Positions 31,825-41,454 are shown, counted from the first letter of the stretch. The stretch: 64,000 nucleotides of DNA from Candidatus Ruminimicrobiellum bubulum (GCA_017651625.1 JAGCCP010000018.1:1-64000); one strand, 5' to 3'. The notes: generated by a model from the letters alone, not told the origin. Numbers and translations are program-made.

Positions 31825-32373
31825 ATGATAAAAGATATGATATTGTTCGGTAAAATTTTGTATGAACAGGGACTAAACCATTCTCATTCGGGTAACATAA
31901 GTGTAAGAGATAAAAACGAAATTTTGATAAAAAGGCATGGTGCAATGTTGGGATATCTTACTAAAAAAGATATCGTAAGAATAAATTTGAATAACGATAA
32001 AAAAGATAAACTTGCATCACTTGAAGCTAAAGTTCACAGAGCAATATATTTAAAAAATACCGAAGTTAAAGCCATTGCTCACGGTCATACAATATATGCA
32101 ACCATATTATCTTTACATAACAAAATTATAAAACCGATAGACAGCGAAGGTCAGCTTTATTTACCGCAAATTCCGGTACTTGATTGTAAAGAAACTATCG
32201 GCTCGGATGAAGTGGCAAAAAAGATTCCCGAGCTTATATCAAAATACAAATGTGCAATTATAAAAGGGCACGGAGCATTTGCCGCAGGTAAAAATTTGGA
32301 ACAGGCAAGCCTGTATCTTTCCGTAATAGAAAATGCATCAAAAATTTTATATTTAAGTAAATTATGTAAATAA
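31825..32373 (+). CDS. Class II aldolase/adducin-domain protein
   Basis: 182 residues, close to the minimal length of the family. Recognisable motifs: GLNHSHSGNISVRD (substrate-phosphate loop), EAKVHRAIY, the zinc pair HGHT (near residue 90) and the third ligand GHGAF (near 152). Members include fuculose-1-phosphate and ribulose-5-phosphate-type aldolases and epimerases and MtnB dehydratase; the substrate cannot be fixed from sequence. The ATG follows a GGTAAGG SD. It starts 9 bases after the previous gene. Confidence 0.8.
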   Translation: MIKDMILFGKILYEQGLNHSHSGNISVRDKNEILIKRHGAMLGYLTKKDIVRINLNNDKKDKLASLEAKVHRAIYLKNTEVKAIAHGHTIYATILSLHNKIIKPIDSEGQLYLPQIPVLDCKETIGSDEVAKKIPELISKYKCAIIKGHGAFAAGKNLEQASLYLSVIENASKILYLSKLCK

Positions 32374-32457
32374 TCTGACCGATAAATTTAATATTATGAA
32401 AACAATGTAAAATTTTATATAATGCATATTGAAAATATTAGATAAAGTGCGATTAAA

Positions 32458-32997
32458 ATGCAGATAACATTAAAACCCGTAAAATCAAGTGTAAAAGTAT
32501 TCAATTATTTAGAAAAAAAAGGTTTAATTTCAGTACTAAAACCTACAGATAAAGCGCTTAAAACAAGAACCAAAACGGGAACGGTTGATATTTCGTACAC
32601 ATCAAACAAACGATTCGGTTCACACAGGTTGATGTGTATAGGTAAAAGAACAAAAAAAGTTCAATTATGTTATCATTTTGATAATGAAGATTTTATTTTT
32701 ATAAATCCTTCAAATATCGATTACCAAAAACTTTATTTGGTATTTGCATTGGACAAAATAGACGTTTTTTACAAAAAGTTATCTAAAAATTTGTTAAGCG
32801 GTAAAGATTTTATTGCTGTTGAAATTGTCTATAACGATCCGAGACTAAGTTTTTTTACAATGCTTAAAAAGACGGTTCATTGCGAAGTTGTAAAAGATGA
32901 AGATAAACAACATCCCGTATTTTTTGTTACGGAGTCTTCTAATTTAAAAAACAACAAAATTAAACATAAAGATTTAACTATATCGGTGGGAGATTAA
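32458..32997 (+). CDS. Hypothetical protein
   Basis: 179 residues, not recognised. No signal peptide or membrane segment; basic N-terminal half with beta-rich strands (KTGTVDISYTS, SHRLMCIGK, KVQLCYHF, DFIFINPS), which loosely suggests a PilZ-like or split-barrel fold, but the PilZ RxxxR/DxSxxG motifs are not evident. It is followed one base after its stop by a membrane protein gene, so the two likely form an operon. Confidence 0.7.
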   Translation: MQITLKPVKSSVKVFNYLEKKGLISVLKPTDKALKTRTKTGTVDISYTSNKRFGSHRLMCIGKRTKKVQLCYHFDNEDFIFINPSNIDYQKLYLVFALDKIDVFYKKLSKNLLSGKDFIAVEIVYNDPRLSFFTMLKKTVHCEVVKDEDKQHPVFFVTESSNLKNNKIKHKDLTISVGD

Positions 32998-32998
32998 A

Positions 32999-33787
32999 AT
33001 GCAGGAATTTTTGGTAAACATGCTAGTGCCTATAATAACGGGTGTAGTATATTTCGTTATGGCAATTGAAGTAATAAGAGTAAGCAGAATAAGAAAATTT
33101 ATGTTCGGTGAAATAGGATACCAAAAATTGTTTACTGCATTTATATTGTTTGGTATATATTTTATTACAAGACCCCTACAAAATATTATCGGACCTCACC
33201 CTTGGCCTATGATTATAAATTCCGCAAGACAATTTTTTATTATGGGAATAATTGCACCTTCCATTTTTGTAGGAATTTTGCATTGGGTTCCCGGAAAAAG
33301 CGGTGCACCGAAATCTTCCGTTGTTGCAGCTTATGCTATAGGAATTTTGATGGGAACAATATTTGCACTTATCAATTCAATTGCTGTTGACGGTTCAAAA
33401 ATTATAGCAACAGTGGGAAATCTTCATTTATATGATGCAACTTGGTTTTCCGGTGATTCGAAAATACAGTTGATAATGATACATCTTATTTGTCAGTTGG
33501 TTTCACCTGTAGGGCTTATTCTTCTTGCCGCTGCTTTTGTAAGACACAGAAGACACACCTATATGTTAGGACACATTTATACTAAAATGAAAACAAAGTG
33601 GAGATACCTTGAAACAGGTCTTATAATTATACCGGGCTCATTTATTTTGTCGGGGCTTTTGGCAATGTTCGGAAGATATTACACTTATTTGTGGTGCATA
33701 TATTTTGTGGGAGCAATTATAGCAGGTTTCTTTGTATTATACAGTATAAAGTTGGCACCGAGAGAAAAACCTGCCGACCTTATATAA
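32999..33787 (+). CDS. Polytopic membrane protein of unknown function
   Basis: 262 residues with seven probable membrane helices (about 5-25, 40-60, 75-95, 110-130, 155-180, 205-225, 230-250). The spacing resembles the seven-helix sensory regions of some bacterial kinases, but no output domain is present. No family recognised. The downstream hairpin at 33784-33814 probably ends the unit. Confidence 0.7.
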   Translation: MQEFLVNMLVPIITGVVYFVMAIEVIRVSRIRKFMFGEIGYQKLFTAFILFGIYFITRPLQNIIGPHPWPMIINSARQFFIMGIIAPSIFVGILHWVPGKSGAPKSSVVAAYAIGILMGTIFALINSIAVDGSKIIATVGNLHLYDATWFSGDSKIQLIMIHLICQLVSPVGLILLAAAFVRHRRHTYMLGHIYTKMKTKWRYLETGLIIIPGSFILSGLLAMFGRYYTYLWCIYFVGAIIAGFFVLYSIKLAPREKPADLI

Positions 33788-33814
33788 ATAAAATCACAAA
33801 GTGATTTTATTTAT
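33784..33814 (+). terminator. Terminator-like hairpin
   Basis: Perfect 14-bp stem ATAAATAAAATCAC / GTGATTTTATTTAT with an AAA loop, overlapping the stop of the membrane protein gene. Confidence 0.7.
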
Positions 33815-33936
33815 GTTGAATAGGTGAAAGGGTTAAAGGGTGAAAGGCTTGTTGTAAAAATTAGATTTTTGCAAAGCAAAAATACATTAAACTATTCACC
33901 CATTCACCGGAGCGAAGCTCGTTCAACCTTTCAACT
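33815..33936. repeat. MITE-like intergenic element, copy B
   Basis: Nearly the same as 30209-30356 over its length (left arm of degenerate TTGAAAGG-type octamers, TTTTTGCAAAGCAAAAA hairpin, GAGC-GAA-GCTC hairpin, right arm TTCAACCTTTCAACT), but lacking a 26-base hairpin segment. It lies just upstream of dnaX, as copy A does upstream of the radical SAM gene. Confidence 0.85.
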
Positions 33937-33974
33937 AAAAATTATAAAATAATTTTTATAAATTGGAGTTTAGT

Positions 33975-35708
33975 ATGTCTTATTTAGTTTTAGCAAGAAA
34001 ATTCAGACCTACGACTTTTGATGAAGTTATTGGTCAAGATCATATATCGCAAACTTTAAAAAATGCAATTAAAGAAGGTAAAATTGCTCATGCATATTTG
34101 TTTAGCGGACCGAGAGGTACCGGTAAAACAACTATGGCAAGAATTTTTGCCAAAGCACTTAATTGTAAAGAAGGTCCTACTACGGACCCTTGCGGTAAAT
34201 GTCAAAATTGTATAGATATAGCAAAAAACCAAAGTATAGATGTTATGGAAATAGATGCTGCATCAAATACAGGCGTAGATAACATTAGAGAAATAAGAGA
34301 AAACGTTAAGTTCGGTGCAACGTCTTCAAAATATAAAATTTATATCATAGACGAAGTTCACCAGTTATCTACAGGTGCATTCAATGCTTTACTTAAAACA
34401 TTGGAAGAGCCTCCCGAACACGTAATTTTTATTTTGGCTACAACGGAACAACATAAAGTTCCAATAACAATTCTTTCAAGATGCCAAAAATACAGATTCA
34501 GACTTTTATCTACAAATGAAATAGCTAAAGCAATAAAAAATATCGCAAAAAAAGATAACTTCGAAATAGAAGATGAAGCACTTAAAATCATAATAAATGC
34601 TTCCGGCGGTTCTATGAGAGATGCATTAAGTTTGCTTGATCAGGCAATATCTGCAACTACCGGAACAATAACGGAAGAATATATAAGAAATTTGATAGGT
34701 CTTTTACCTAAAGAAATAATATCTAAAACGATAGATTATATTGCACAAAACGATGTAGAATCGATAATGAAAATATGTAAACAAGTTTATGAAGAAGGTT
34801 ACAACGTTTTACAGTTTGCAAGAGATTTAAGAGACCATTTAAGACAGCTTATGATATTTTCCGTAAATCCCGACCTTTCCGATGTTTCAAACGAAGATAA
34901 AAAGTTGTATGACAGACAAAAAGTGTTGTTCCCTATATCAAGATTTATAAGAATGGGTAATTTAATATCTAAAGCATTGGAAGAAATGAAATGGCACGAC
35001 CAACCCAGAACGTTATTGGAACTTTACCTTTTAAAAATGGCAGAACCGTACTACAATGTTGCCGAACTTATCAGCAAAATAAACGAGTTGGGTAAACAAA
35101 ATATTGCAAGTATGCCGGAACTTAAAGAAGTAAAAGTGGAAAAAACTGTAGTAAGTAATGAAGTGTCAAATCATGCTGTAATAAATGAACAGATTGAAGA
35201 AGATACCGTTGTAACAATGGCAGAATCTTTCGACTACGATTTAATGGGATTATGGAAAGAAATAGTTGCCGAATTTTCAAGAAAACATCCGATGTCTGCA
35301 CAGACTTTAAAAGATGCAACGGTTAAAGAATTAAATGCAAACACATTTCAAATAGCGGTTCCAAGTCCCTTATCTTTAAATATGATAAAAATGCATCAGG
35401 AAACAATACAAAAACTTATGACAAGAAAAAGCGGTAGAGAAATAAAAGTTTCTATGGTGTTGGACGAAATCGCACAAAAGGGCGGAATAATAAAAGAAGA
35501 TATAAAAATAGAACATGAAGAAGAAATGCCGAAGGAACAATTCACGGTTGTTGAAGATTTTAAGGAAACGGCAAAAACCGCCGTTCCTTCAAAAATAGAA
35601 GGTATAGCAAAAAAATTCGGTGGAATTGCCGTAAAAAAAGCTAAAGATACTGCTAAATCAAGTGAAAAATCTGCCGAAAACAGTTCTGATACGGAATCGG
35701 AAGAATAA
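33975..35708 (+). CDS. dnaX: DNA polymerase III subunit gamma/tau
   Basis: 577 residues from the ATG at 33975 (GGAG SD; the in-frame TTG 12 bases upstream gives MEFS before the conserved MSYLVLARKFRP start). Clamp-loader AAA+ module with Walker A GPRGTGKT (about 41-48), the four-Cys zinc module CGKCQNC region, Walker B/DEVHQL, and arginine-finger SRC. Domain III follows, then a tau-like C-terminal half with a charged linker. No obvious programmed frameshift A-tract was identified. recR follows four bases later. Confidence 0.94.
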   Translation: MSYLVLARKFRPTTFDEVIGQDHISQTLKNAIKEGKIAHAYLFSGPRGTGKTTMARIFAKALNCKEGPTTDPCGKCQNCIDIAKNQSIDVMEIDAASNTGVDNIREIRENVKFGATSSKYKIYIIDEVHQLSTGAFNALLKTLEEPPEHVIFILATTEQHKVPITILSRCQKYRFRLLSTNEIAKAIKNIAKKDNFEIEDEALKIIINASGGSMRDALSLLDQAISATTGTITEEYIRNLIGLLPKEIISKTIDYIAQNDVESIMKICKQVYEEGYNVLQFARDLRDHLRQLMIFSVNPDLSDVSNEDKKLYDRQKVLFPISRFIRMGNLISKALEEMKWHDQPRTLLELYLLKMAEPYYNVAELISKINELGKQNIASMPELKEVKVEKTVVSNEVSNHAVINEQIEEDTVVTMAESFDYDLMGLWKEIVAEFSRKHPMSAQTLKDATVKELNANTFQIAVPSPLSLNMIKMHQETIQKLMTRKSGREIKVSMVLDEIAQKGGIIKEDIKIEHEEEMPKEQFTVVEDFKETAKTAVPSKIEGIAKKFGGIAVKKAKDTAKSSEKSAENSSDTESEE

Positions 35709-35711
35709 AAA

Positions 35712-36314
35712 ATGAACAGACCTCAAACAGTTGAAAAAATGATAGATGTGGTAAAAAAGTTGCCGGGTGTAGGTCCGAAAATGGCCGAAAGGTTATGTTA
35801 TCACATACTGAAGATGTCCGATGTGGAAGCAAAATCTTTTGTTGAAGCAATACAGAATGCAAGACAAAAGGTAAAAGTTTGTTCTGTTTGTTATAATTTA
35901 AGCGAGTCGGATCCCTGCCCTATATGTTCCGATAATACAAGAGATAAAGAACTGTTATGTGTAGTTGAAAGTCCGCAGGATTTAATAGCCGTAAGTAAAG
36001 TAAGAAACGAAGATTATAACGGATTATATTTTGTGTTGGGCGGGGCTTTGTCACCGCTTGATGCTATAGGCCCTAAAGATATAAGAATCAATCAATTGAT
36101 TACCAGATTAAAACAAGATAACATAAAAGAAGTTATTCTTGCTACGGATATGGATTCCAAAGGGGAAACTACTGCAGTTTACCTTGCACAACTAATAAAA
36201 CCGTTAGGTATAAAAGTTTCAAGACTCGGTTACGGTATGCCCGTTGGCGGAGATATAGAATATGCCGATGAAGTTACAATATCAAAAGCCATAGCCGGCA
36301 GAAAAGAAATGTAG
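35712..36314 (+). CDS. recR: Recombination protein RecR
   Basis: 200 residues, full length. Helix-hairpin-helix (LPGVGPKMAERL), C4 zinc finger (CSVCYNLSESDPCPIC, about 57-72), Toprim domain (LLCVVESPQDLIAV...YNGLYFVLGG) and the C-terminal RLGYGMPVGGDIEYADEVT Walker-B-like end. It acts with RecO/RecF in gap repair. The dnaX-recR order is common, but the usual intervening ybaB is missing here. Confidence 0.96.
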   Translation: MNRPQTVEKMIDVVKKLPGVGPKMAERLCYHILKMSDVEAKSFVEAIQNARQKVKVCSVCYNLSESDPCPICSDNTRDKELLCVVESPQDLIAVSKVRNEDYNGLYFVLGGALSPLDAIGPKDIRINQLITRLKQDNIKEVILATDMDSKGETTAVYLAQLIKPLGIKVSRLGYGMPVGGDIEYADEVTISKAIAGRKEM

Positions 36315-36338
36315 TTTTAAATTCAAATCAATCAAATA

Positions 36339-37898
36339 ATGAATAAAAAATTTTTCAAAGATTCTTCCTTTATAATTTTTGCAACAATAGCACTATTGTA
36401 TGCTATAGGAAATTTTATTTGGTGGAAATTAAATACTCCTATCATTCCGACAGGTATATCGGCATTACATTTCAACGATATTTTTAAAAACGATGTTCTT
36501 TATTATAATGCTCCGCTTATTGTATGGATAATGAAAGGTATGTTTTTTATATTCGGAAAACAATATTTCGATTTACAAATAATAGGTGTTAATTATGTGT
36601 TTTTTTTAGTAGCTATATATTTTATATATAAACTCGGATTAGAACTAAAAGATAAAGAAACCGGCAAAGTTGCAATGGTGTTATTTGCATTAACACCTGC
36701 AGTATATTACATGGGCAGACATTACGGCCATCAGGATTGGCATGTAATGGTTGCGATGATAGTTAACATATATTGTCTGATAAAATTAGATGATTTTAAA
36801 AATAGTAAATGGAGTATATTGTATGGAATGACGGTAGGTTTAGGATTGTTGATTAAAGATGAGTTCTTACCGTATTTCTTTGCTCCATGGTTATATGTTG
36901 TTGTGAGAAGTTTAGTTAATACCGTGGAAACAAGAAAGGTATTAAATATATTAGTAACTATAGTGATTGGTGCTTTAATATCAGGATGTCATTATTTTAG
37001 ATATGAAATAATTAATAAAGTTTTACATGAACCTATTATTGAGACAGCACCTATATTTAGTTTGACAAGTTTAAGTGTAACAACCGTAGATTTAAGTAAA
37101 TATCTGTTATATCCATTATTATTTTTTGTGTTTGCTGTAGGATTTGTATTATTTTTGTATAAAAACAAAAACAGAGACAAGAATATATACATTTTGTGGT
37201 TTGCTGTACCTTGGACAATAATAACATTTATGCCTCATGTTAAAGCGCCTGAATATTGTTTGGGTTTTATTCCCTGTATGATTTTGATTTGTTCTTTTTT
37301 TATAACAAGTATTAAAAATATCAAAAAAATATTGGTATTATCGTTAATTGTAGTGATTTATTTGGCTCAGTATGTGTTTCTTATCTACGTAAATGATATT
37401 AGCTCATTTAATAAAAATGTTTATGGTATACGTTCTATTTCAGAAAAATCCTATTGTCAAGGTAGATATAAGATGAATTTTTGTTTTAAACTATCGCAAT
37501 ATGTTGATAATTATTCCGTAACTAAAAAAGTTCTGTTTGATGATACCTATATGCAAAAATCGACCGGAATAGACCGCTTTTTCTTTGAAGCAATGAATAA
37601 TATATACTTTTCAAGAACAAATGTTTACGATTATAAAACTCGTGGTAATTATGATTGCGATATTTTATTTACAACCAAAAACGGAATATTTACCAGGGAT
37701 AACCAGGAAATAGCATTAAAAGAATACAAGAGATATATAAATAGCCCGTTACAGACAGAAGAATCAAAAAGAATATATATAAATAAAAGAATGGAGGAAA
37801 TAGAACAGCTCAAAAATTTTATTAAAAACAATTTTATTTTAATTGATAATATTCCATATAAAGATGATGTAATAGAAGTTTATAGATTGGTTAAATAG
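36339..37898 (+). CDS. Polytopic glycosyltransferase (PMT/ArnT-like, GT-C fold)
   Basis: 519 residues with about ten to eleven membrane helices and an extracytoplasmic C-terminal part (about 370-519). The N-terminal loop (ISALHFNDIFKNDVLYYNAPLIVWIM) and the second loop with YMGRHYGHQDWH resemble dolichyl/undecaprenyl-phosphate-sugar mannosyl- or aminoarabinosyltransferases. It would transfer a lipid-linked sugar to a protein or lipid A; acceptor and sugar are unknown. It ends 24 nt after recR begins a gap and may be read from the dnaX-recR unit. Confidence 0.7.
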   Translation: MNKKFFKDSSFIIFATIALLYAIGNFIWWKLNTPIIPTGISALHFNDIFKNDVLYYNAPLIVWIMKGMFFIFGKQYFDLQIIGVNYVFFLVAIYFIYKLGLELKDKETGKVAMVLFALTPAVYYMGRHYGHQDWHVMVAMIVNIYCLIKLDDFKNSKWSILYGMTVGLGLLIKDEFLPYFFAPWLYVVVRSLVNTVETRKVLNILVTIVIGALISGCHYFRYEIINKVLHEPIIETAPIFSLTSLSVTTVDLSKYLLYPLLFFVFAVGFVLFLYKNKNRDKNIYILWFAVPWTIITFMPHVKAPEYCLGFIPCMILICSFFITSIKNIKKILVLSLIVVIYLAQYVFLIYVNDISSFNKNVYGIRSISEKSYCQGRYKMNFCFKLSQYVDNYSVTKKVLFDDTYMQKSTGIDRFFFEAMNNIYFSRTNVYDYKTRGNYDCDILFTTKNGIFTRDNQEIALKEYKRYINSPLQTEESKRIYINKRMEEIEQLKNFIKNNFILIDNIPYKDDVIEVYRLVK

Positions 37899-37946
37899 AT
37901 AAAAACTGTTAGGTTTCGTTATAAAAGTTTTATTAATCTAAATTCG

Positions 37947-37982
37947 TTGACATATGGTTTATAAACAGATAAAATTTTATCT
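37947..37982 (+). promoter_or_regulatory. por promoter with palindromic operator over the -10 box
   Basis: TTGACA (37947-37952), 17-bp spacer, TAAAAT (37970-37975), embedded in the perfect 16-bp palindrome AGATAAAATTTTATCT (37967-37982). Position and sequence match the rex-hyd promoter at 3199-3233. The transcript would have a leader of about 130 bases before porC. Confidence 0.78.
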
Positions 37983-38111
37983 ATAAAAATTGACAAAATT
38001 ATGCAGTTTAGAAATAGGAAAGTTCTATATATAAAACTTTCTTATAAGATTTATTTTTTTTAATATAAATTTGAGAGTTAATATATTAAATTTCGCAAAA
38101 AGGAGTAGAAG

Positions 38112-38690
38112 ATGTCAAAGATGATTGAAGTTCGTTGGCATGGTAGAGGCGGACAAGGTGCAAAAACCGCAGCTCTATTATTTGCACAAGCAGTATTATC
38201 AACCGGAAAGTATATTCAGGCTTTCCCGGAATACGGTCCTGAAAGAATGGGTGCACCTGTTCAGTCTTTCAACAGAGTTAGTGATGATCCTATAACGGTT
38301 CATTGTTCAGTTACCGAACCTAACTATGTAGTTATTTTAGATCCTTCATTGATTGAAGCTGTAGATGTTACCGAAGGTGTAGGAACACAAGGTAAAGTTA
38401 TTGTTAATACATCTTTTTCTGCAGAAGAAATGGCAAAAAAACTTGGTATAGCAAAAGAACAAGTTTATGTTGTAGATGCATCAAAAATTTCAAATGAAAC
38501 AATAGGTCAAAACAGACCTAATACTCCGATGTTAGGTGCTTTGGTAAAAGTTATTGGAACACTCGATATCGAAGGTGTTTTAAAAGATACAAGAGCAAAA
38601 CTTGAAGTTAAATTCAGAAGTAAACCTGAAGTTATTGATGGAAATATTACTTCAATACAAAGAGCTTATGACGAAGTAAAAAATTCATAA
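38112..38690 (+). CDS. porC: Pyruvate:ferredoxin oxidoreductase, gamma subunit
   Basis: 192 residues with the gamma-domain start EVRWHGRGGQGAKTAALLFAQA, FPEYGPERMGAPVQSF and VVILDPSLIE. It is the first of four genes in the archaeal-type split POR order gamma-delta-alpha-beta. The complex oxidises pyruvate to acetyl-CoA and CO2 with reduction of ferredoxin, which would feed the hydrogenase encoded at the left end of the window. 2-oxoisovalerate oxidoreductase (VOR) is the main alternative. Confidence 0.92.
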   Translation: MSKMIEVRWHGRGGQGAKTAALLFAQAVLSTGKYIQAFPEYGPERMGAPVQSFNRVSDDPITVHCSVTEPNYVVILDPSLIEAVDVTEGVGTQGKVIVNTSFSAEEMAKKLGIAKEQVYVVDASKISNETIGQNRPNTPMLGALVKVIGTLDIEGVLKDTRAKLEVKFRSKPEVIDGNITSIQRAYDEVKNS

Positions 38691-38726
38691 TTTGTAAAAA
38701 ATAGATTCAAATATATGGAGAATAAA

Positions 38727-39017
38727 ATGAAAAACGAAGAAAAAAAACCTACAGCTGCAGAACTTCCTGCAGGTGGAATAGTAGAAGCTGGAACAGCAGC
38801 TCAATTTAAAACAGGTCCTTGGAGATCCATTAAGCCTGTATGGAGCAAAGAAAAATGTAAAGCTTGTATGATTTGCTGGATATATTGTCCGGATGCCTCA
38901 ATACAAGTTGCAGACGGTAAAGTTACCGGTATAGATTATGACCATTGCAAAGGTTGCGGTATTTGTTCTAAAGAATGTAAGTTCGGCGCAATAACAATGG
39001 AAGCAGAAAAGAAATAA
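38727..39017 (+). CDS. porD: Pyruvate:ferredoxin oxidoreductase, delta (ferredoxin) subunit
   Basis: 96 residues from the ATG at 38727, which has GGAG 7 bases upstream; an ATG four codons earlier overlaps that SD. It carries two [4Fe-4S] motifs: CKACMICWIYCP and CKGCGICSKECKFGAI. Preceding residues (GPWRSIKPVWSKEKC) match the PorD family. It moves electrons from the TPP site to external ferredoxin. Confidence 0.93.
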   Translation: MKNEEKKPTAAELPAGGIVEAGTAAQFKTGPWRSIKPVWSKEKCKACMICWIYCPDASIQVADGKVTGIDYDHCKGCGICSKECKFGAITMEAEKK

Positions 39018-39047
39018 TTTAAAGAAATTTTAAAGGGGTAAATAATA

Positions 39048-40253
39048 ATGGTAAAGCCAATATTTTCTAAAGGAAAAATAGTTGCCAAAACTGGTAACGA
39101 AATGATGGCAGAAGCTATGAGACAAATAGCTCCTGATGTTGTTGCTGCTTATCCTATAACGCCGGCAACAGAAATAGTTCAAATATTTTCACAATTTGTA
39201 GCAGACGGTAAAGTTCCTACGGAATTTGTTGCAGTAGAAAGCGAACATTCCGCAATGTCAGCAACAATTGCAGCTTCAGTTGCGGGTGCAAGAGCAATGA
39301 CAGGAACATCATCACAAGGTTTTGCTTTAATGTGGGAAATGCTTTATATCGCAGCAGGTTTAAGACTTCCTATCGTTATGGCAGAAGTTAACAGAGCATT
39401 ATCTGCTCCTATTAATATCCATGGTGATCAATCAGATACAATGGGTGCAAGAGATGCAGGTTGGATACAAATTTATTCGGAAGATCCTCAAGAAGCATAT
39501 GATAATATGATTCAATCGGTAAGAATTGCAGAAGCTGCAAAGCTTCCTACAATGGTAACAACAGACGGATTCATTATTTCTCACTGTATGGCAGCTGCAG
39601 AAGTATATCCGGATGAAGATGTAAAAGAATTTGTTGGAACATACAAACCTGAAAGATATTTGTTGGATTATAAGAGACCTTTCACATTAGGTTCAATCGA
39701 AATGCAGGATTATTATTTCGAACACAGATATCAATTAGCACAAGCACAAAGAGATGCTAAGAAGATTATTCTTGATGTTGCAAAAGATTTCAAGAACAAA
39801 TTCGGTAGAGAATACGGTTTCTATGAAAAATATAAAATGGACGATGCAGAAGTTGCTATCGTTACAATCGGTTCTGCAGCAGGAACAACAAAAGCAGTTA
39901 TTAACGAATTAAGAGAAAAGGGAATAAAAGCAGGTCTTATAAAAATAAGAATTTTCAGACCTTTCCCTGCAGATGAAATTGCAAAAGATTTAGCTAATGT
40001 TAAGGCATTGGCTGTATTAGATAGAGCAGATTCTTGCTCGGGTACATTTGCACCGGTATATTCAGATGTTGTTGCAGCTATGTATGCTAACGGCGTAACC
40101 GGTCCTAAGACCGAAAACTATGTATATGGTTTGGGTGGAAGAGAAATTGATATGACCCACATTGCAGATGTTTTCAAACATTTGGACGAAGTTGCAAAAG
40201 GTAAAGCTCAAGCATCAAAAACAGTTGAATATATTAACGTAAGAATAAAGTAA
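39048..40253 (+). CDS. porA: Pyruvate:ferredoxin oxidoreductase, alpha subunit
   Basis: 401 residues. Pyrimidine-binding TPP domain with GNEMMAEAMRQIAPDVVAAYPITPATEIV, the catalytic/regulatory stretch AVESEHSAMSATIAASVAGARAMTGTSSQGFALM, and the C-terminal transketolase-like domain (VAIVTIGSAAGTTKAVINEL, IRIFRPFPADEI). Length and motifs fit the split POR alpha. A GGGG-type SD lies in the 30-base gap after porD. Confidence 0.95.
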   Translation: MVKPIFSKGKIVAKTGNEMMAEAMRQIAPDVVAAYPITPATEIVQIFSQFVADGKVPTEFVAVESEHSAMSATIAASVAGARAMTGTSSQGFALMWEMLYIAAGLRLPIVMAEVNRALSAPINIHGDQSDTMGARDAGWIQIYSEDPQEAYDNMIQSVRIAEAAKLPTMVTTDGFIISHCMAAAEVYPDEDVKEFVGTYKPERYLLDYKRPFTLGSIEMQDYYFEHRYQLAQAQRDAKKIILDVAKDFKNKFGREYGFYEKYKMDDAEVAIVTIGSAAGTTKAVINELREKGIKAGLIKIRIFRPFPADEIAKDLANVKALAVLDRADSCSGTFAPVYSDVVAAMYANGVTGPKTENYVYGLGGREIDMTHIADVFKHLDEVAKGKAQASKTVEYINVRIK

Positions 40254-40282
40254 TAAATTAATAGAATTAGGAGAATATAAAA

Positions 40283-41227
40283 ATGGCAAATTTAAAAGAA
40301 TTAAGTAAAAATGCCGAAAGAGTTACAGGCGGTCACAGACTTTGTGCCGGTTGTGGTGCAGGTGTTGTTGCAAGACAAACTCTTATAGCAGCTGAAAATA
40401 TGCCGGTTGTCGTTGTAAGTGCTACCGGTTGTTTGGAAGTTTCAACTTCAGTATTTCCATACACTTCTTGGAAAACTCCGTTTTTCCATAGTGCATTCGA
40501 AAACTCCGCAGCTACATGTTCCGGAGTGGAAGCAGCATACAAAAGTTTAGTAAGACAAGGCAAAATAAAAGATGAACCTATCAGATTCATAGCATTCGGC
40601 GGTGACGGTGGAACTTATGATATCGGTTTACAATCACTTTCCGGAGCAATGGAAAGAGGTCACAGAATGCTTTATGTTTGCTATAACAACGAAGCATACA
40701 TGAATACAGGTATTCAAAGAAGTAGTGCAACACCTCAAGGTGCAAGTGCAACAACATCTCCTGTAGGAAAAGTTAAACAAGGTAAAGAACAACCTAAAAA
40801 AGATTTGACTGCAATAATTGCAGCTCACAATGTTCCTTATGCAGCACAAGCTATAATCGGTGATTTCAACGATTATATTACAAAAGTTCAAAAAGCTTTG
40901 AACACAGACGGTCCTACATTTATCAATGTATTAACACCTTGCAGACTCGGTTGGGGATGCAAACCTGAAGATTCAATGGAAATGGTAAGACTTGCTGTTG
41001 ATACATGCATTTGGCCTGTTTATGAGGTTGTAAACGGCAAATACAAAATGACAAAGAAACCAAGAGGCGGAAAGAAACTTCCTGTTGGCGAATTCTTCAA
41101 ATATCAGTCAAGATTCAAACATTTATTGAAACCTCAAAATGCTGAATTGTTGGCTAATATTCAAGCAGATGTTGATGCAAAGTGGGAGAAAATCTGCGCA
41201 CTTTGCGGCGAAGAAGTTATAAAATAA
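40283..41227 (+). CDS. porB: Pyruvate:ferredoxin oxidoreductase, beta subunit
   Basis: 314 residues. TPP-pyrophosphate domain with GDGGTYDIG (107-115), N-terminal HRLCAGCGAG (Cys21, Cys24), Cys50 in ATGCLEV and a late Cys near 222 (TPCRLGW) as ligands for the proximal [4Fe-4S] cluster. The CTE-like tail is shorter than in homodimeric PFOR. It completes porCDAB; a large terminator-type structure follows. Confidence 0.95.
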   Translation: MANLKELSKNAERVTGGHRLCAGCGAGVVARQTLIAAENMPVVVVSATGCLEVSTSVFPYTSWKTPFFHSAFENSAATCSGVEAAYKSLVRQGKIKDEPIRFIAFGGDGGTYDIGLQSLSGAMERGHRMLYVCYNNEAYMNTGIQRSSATPQGASATTSPVGKVKQGKEQPKKDLTAIIAAHNVPYAAQAIIGDFNDYITKVQKALNTDGPTFINVLTPCRLGWGCKPEDSMEMVRLAVDTCIWPVYEVVNGKYKMTKKPRGGKKLPVGEFFKYQSRFKHLLKPQNAELLANIQADVDAKWEKICALCGEEVIK

Positions 41228-41245
41228 ATAAGGCTACAATATAAT

Positions 41246-41363
41246 AAAAAAACTGCATATTTTTGGTTACACTTTTGTGTTTTAAAATCTTATGTACCGC
41301 TTCGCTTGTGTACACTGCAATTTTAAAACACTTCAGTTCACCGACAAACTATGCAGTTTTTTT
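41246..41363 (+). terminator. Nested stem-loop terminator after porB
   Basis: Outer stem AAAAAAACTGCAT / ATGCAGTTTTTTT (13 bp, 41246-41258 and 41351-41363), inner stem GTGTTTTAAAAT / ATTTTAAAACAC (41277-41288 and 41320-41331), and TGTAC/GTACA inside. The outer right arm ends in T7. Unusually large for a terminator. Confidence 0.75.
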
Positions 41364-41404
41364 ATGCCCTTACATTTTATTGGTAAAGTGAAAAATATAA
41401 TTTT

Positions 41405-41454
41405 GAAATGCAAGAGTTTATGTGCTATTCACGCACACGGCACTCTTGCATTTC
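41405..41454. repeat. Stem-loop in the por-autotransporter intergenic region
   Basis: Perfect 13-bp stem GAAATGCAAGAGT / ACTCTTGCATTTC with an inner TGTGC/GCACA pair. It is flanked by direct repeats of TTTTATTGGTAAAGT (about 41376-41390 and 41563-41577). Confidence 0.7.
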
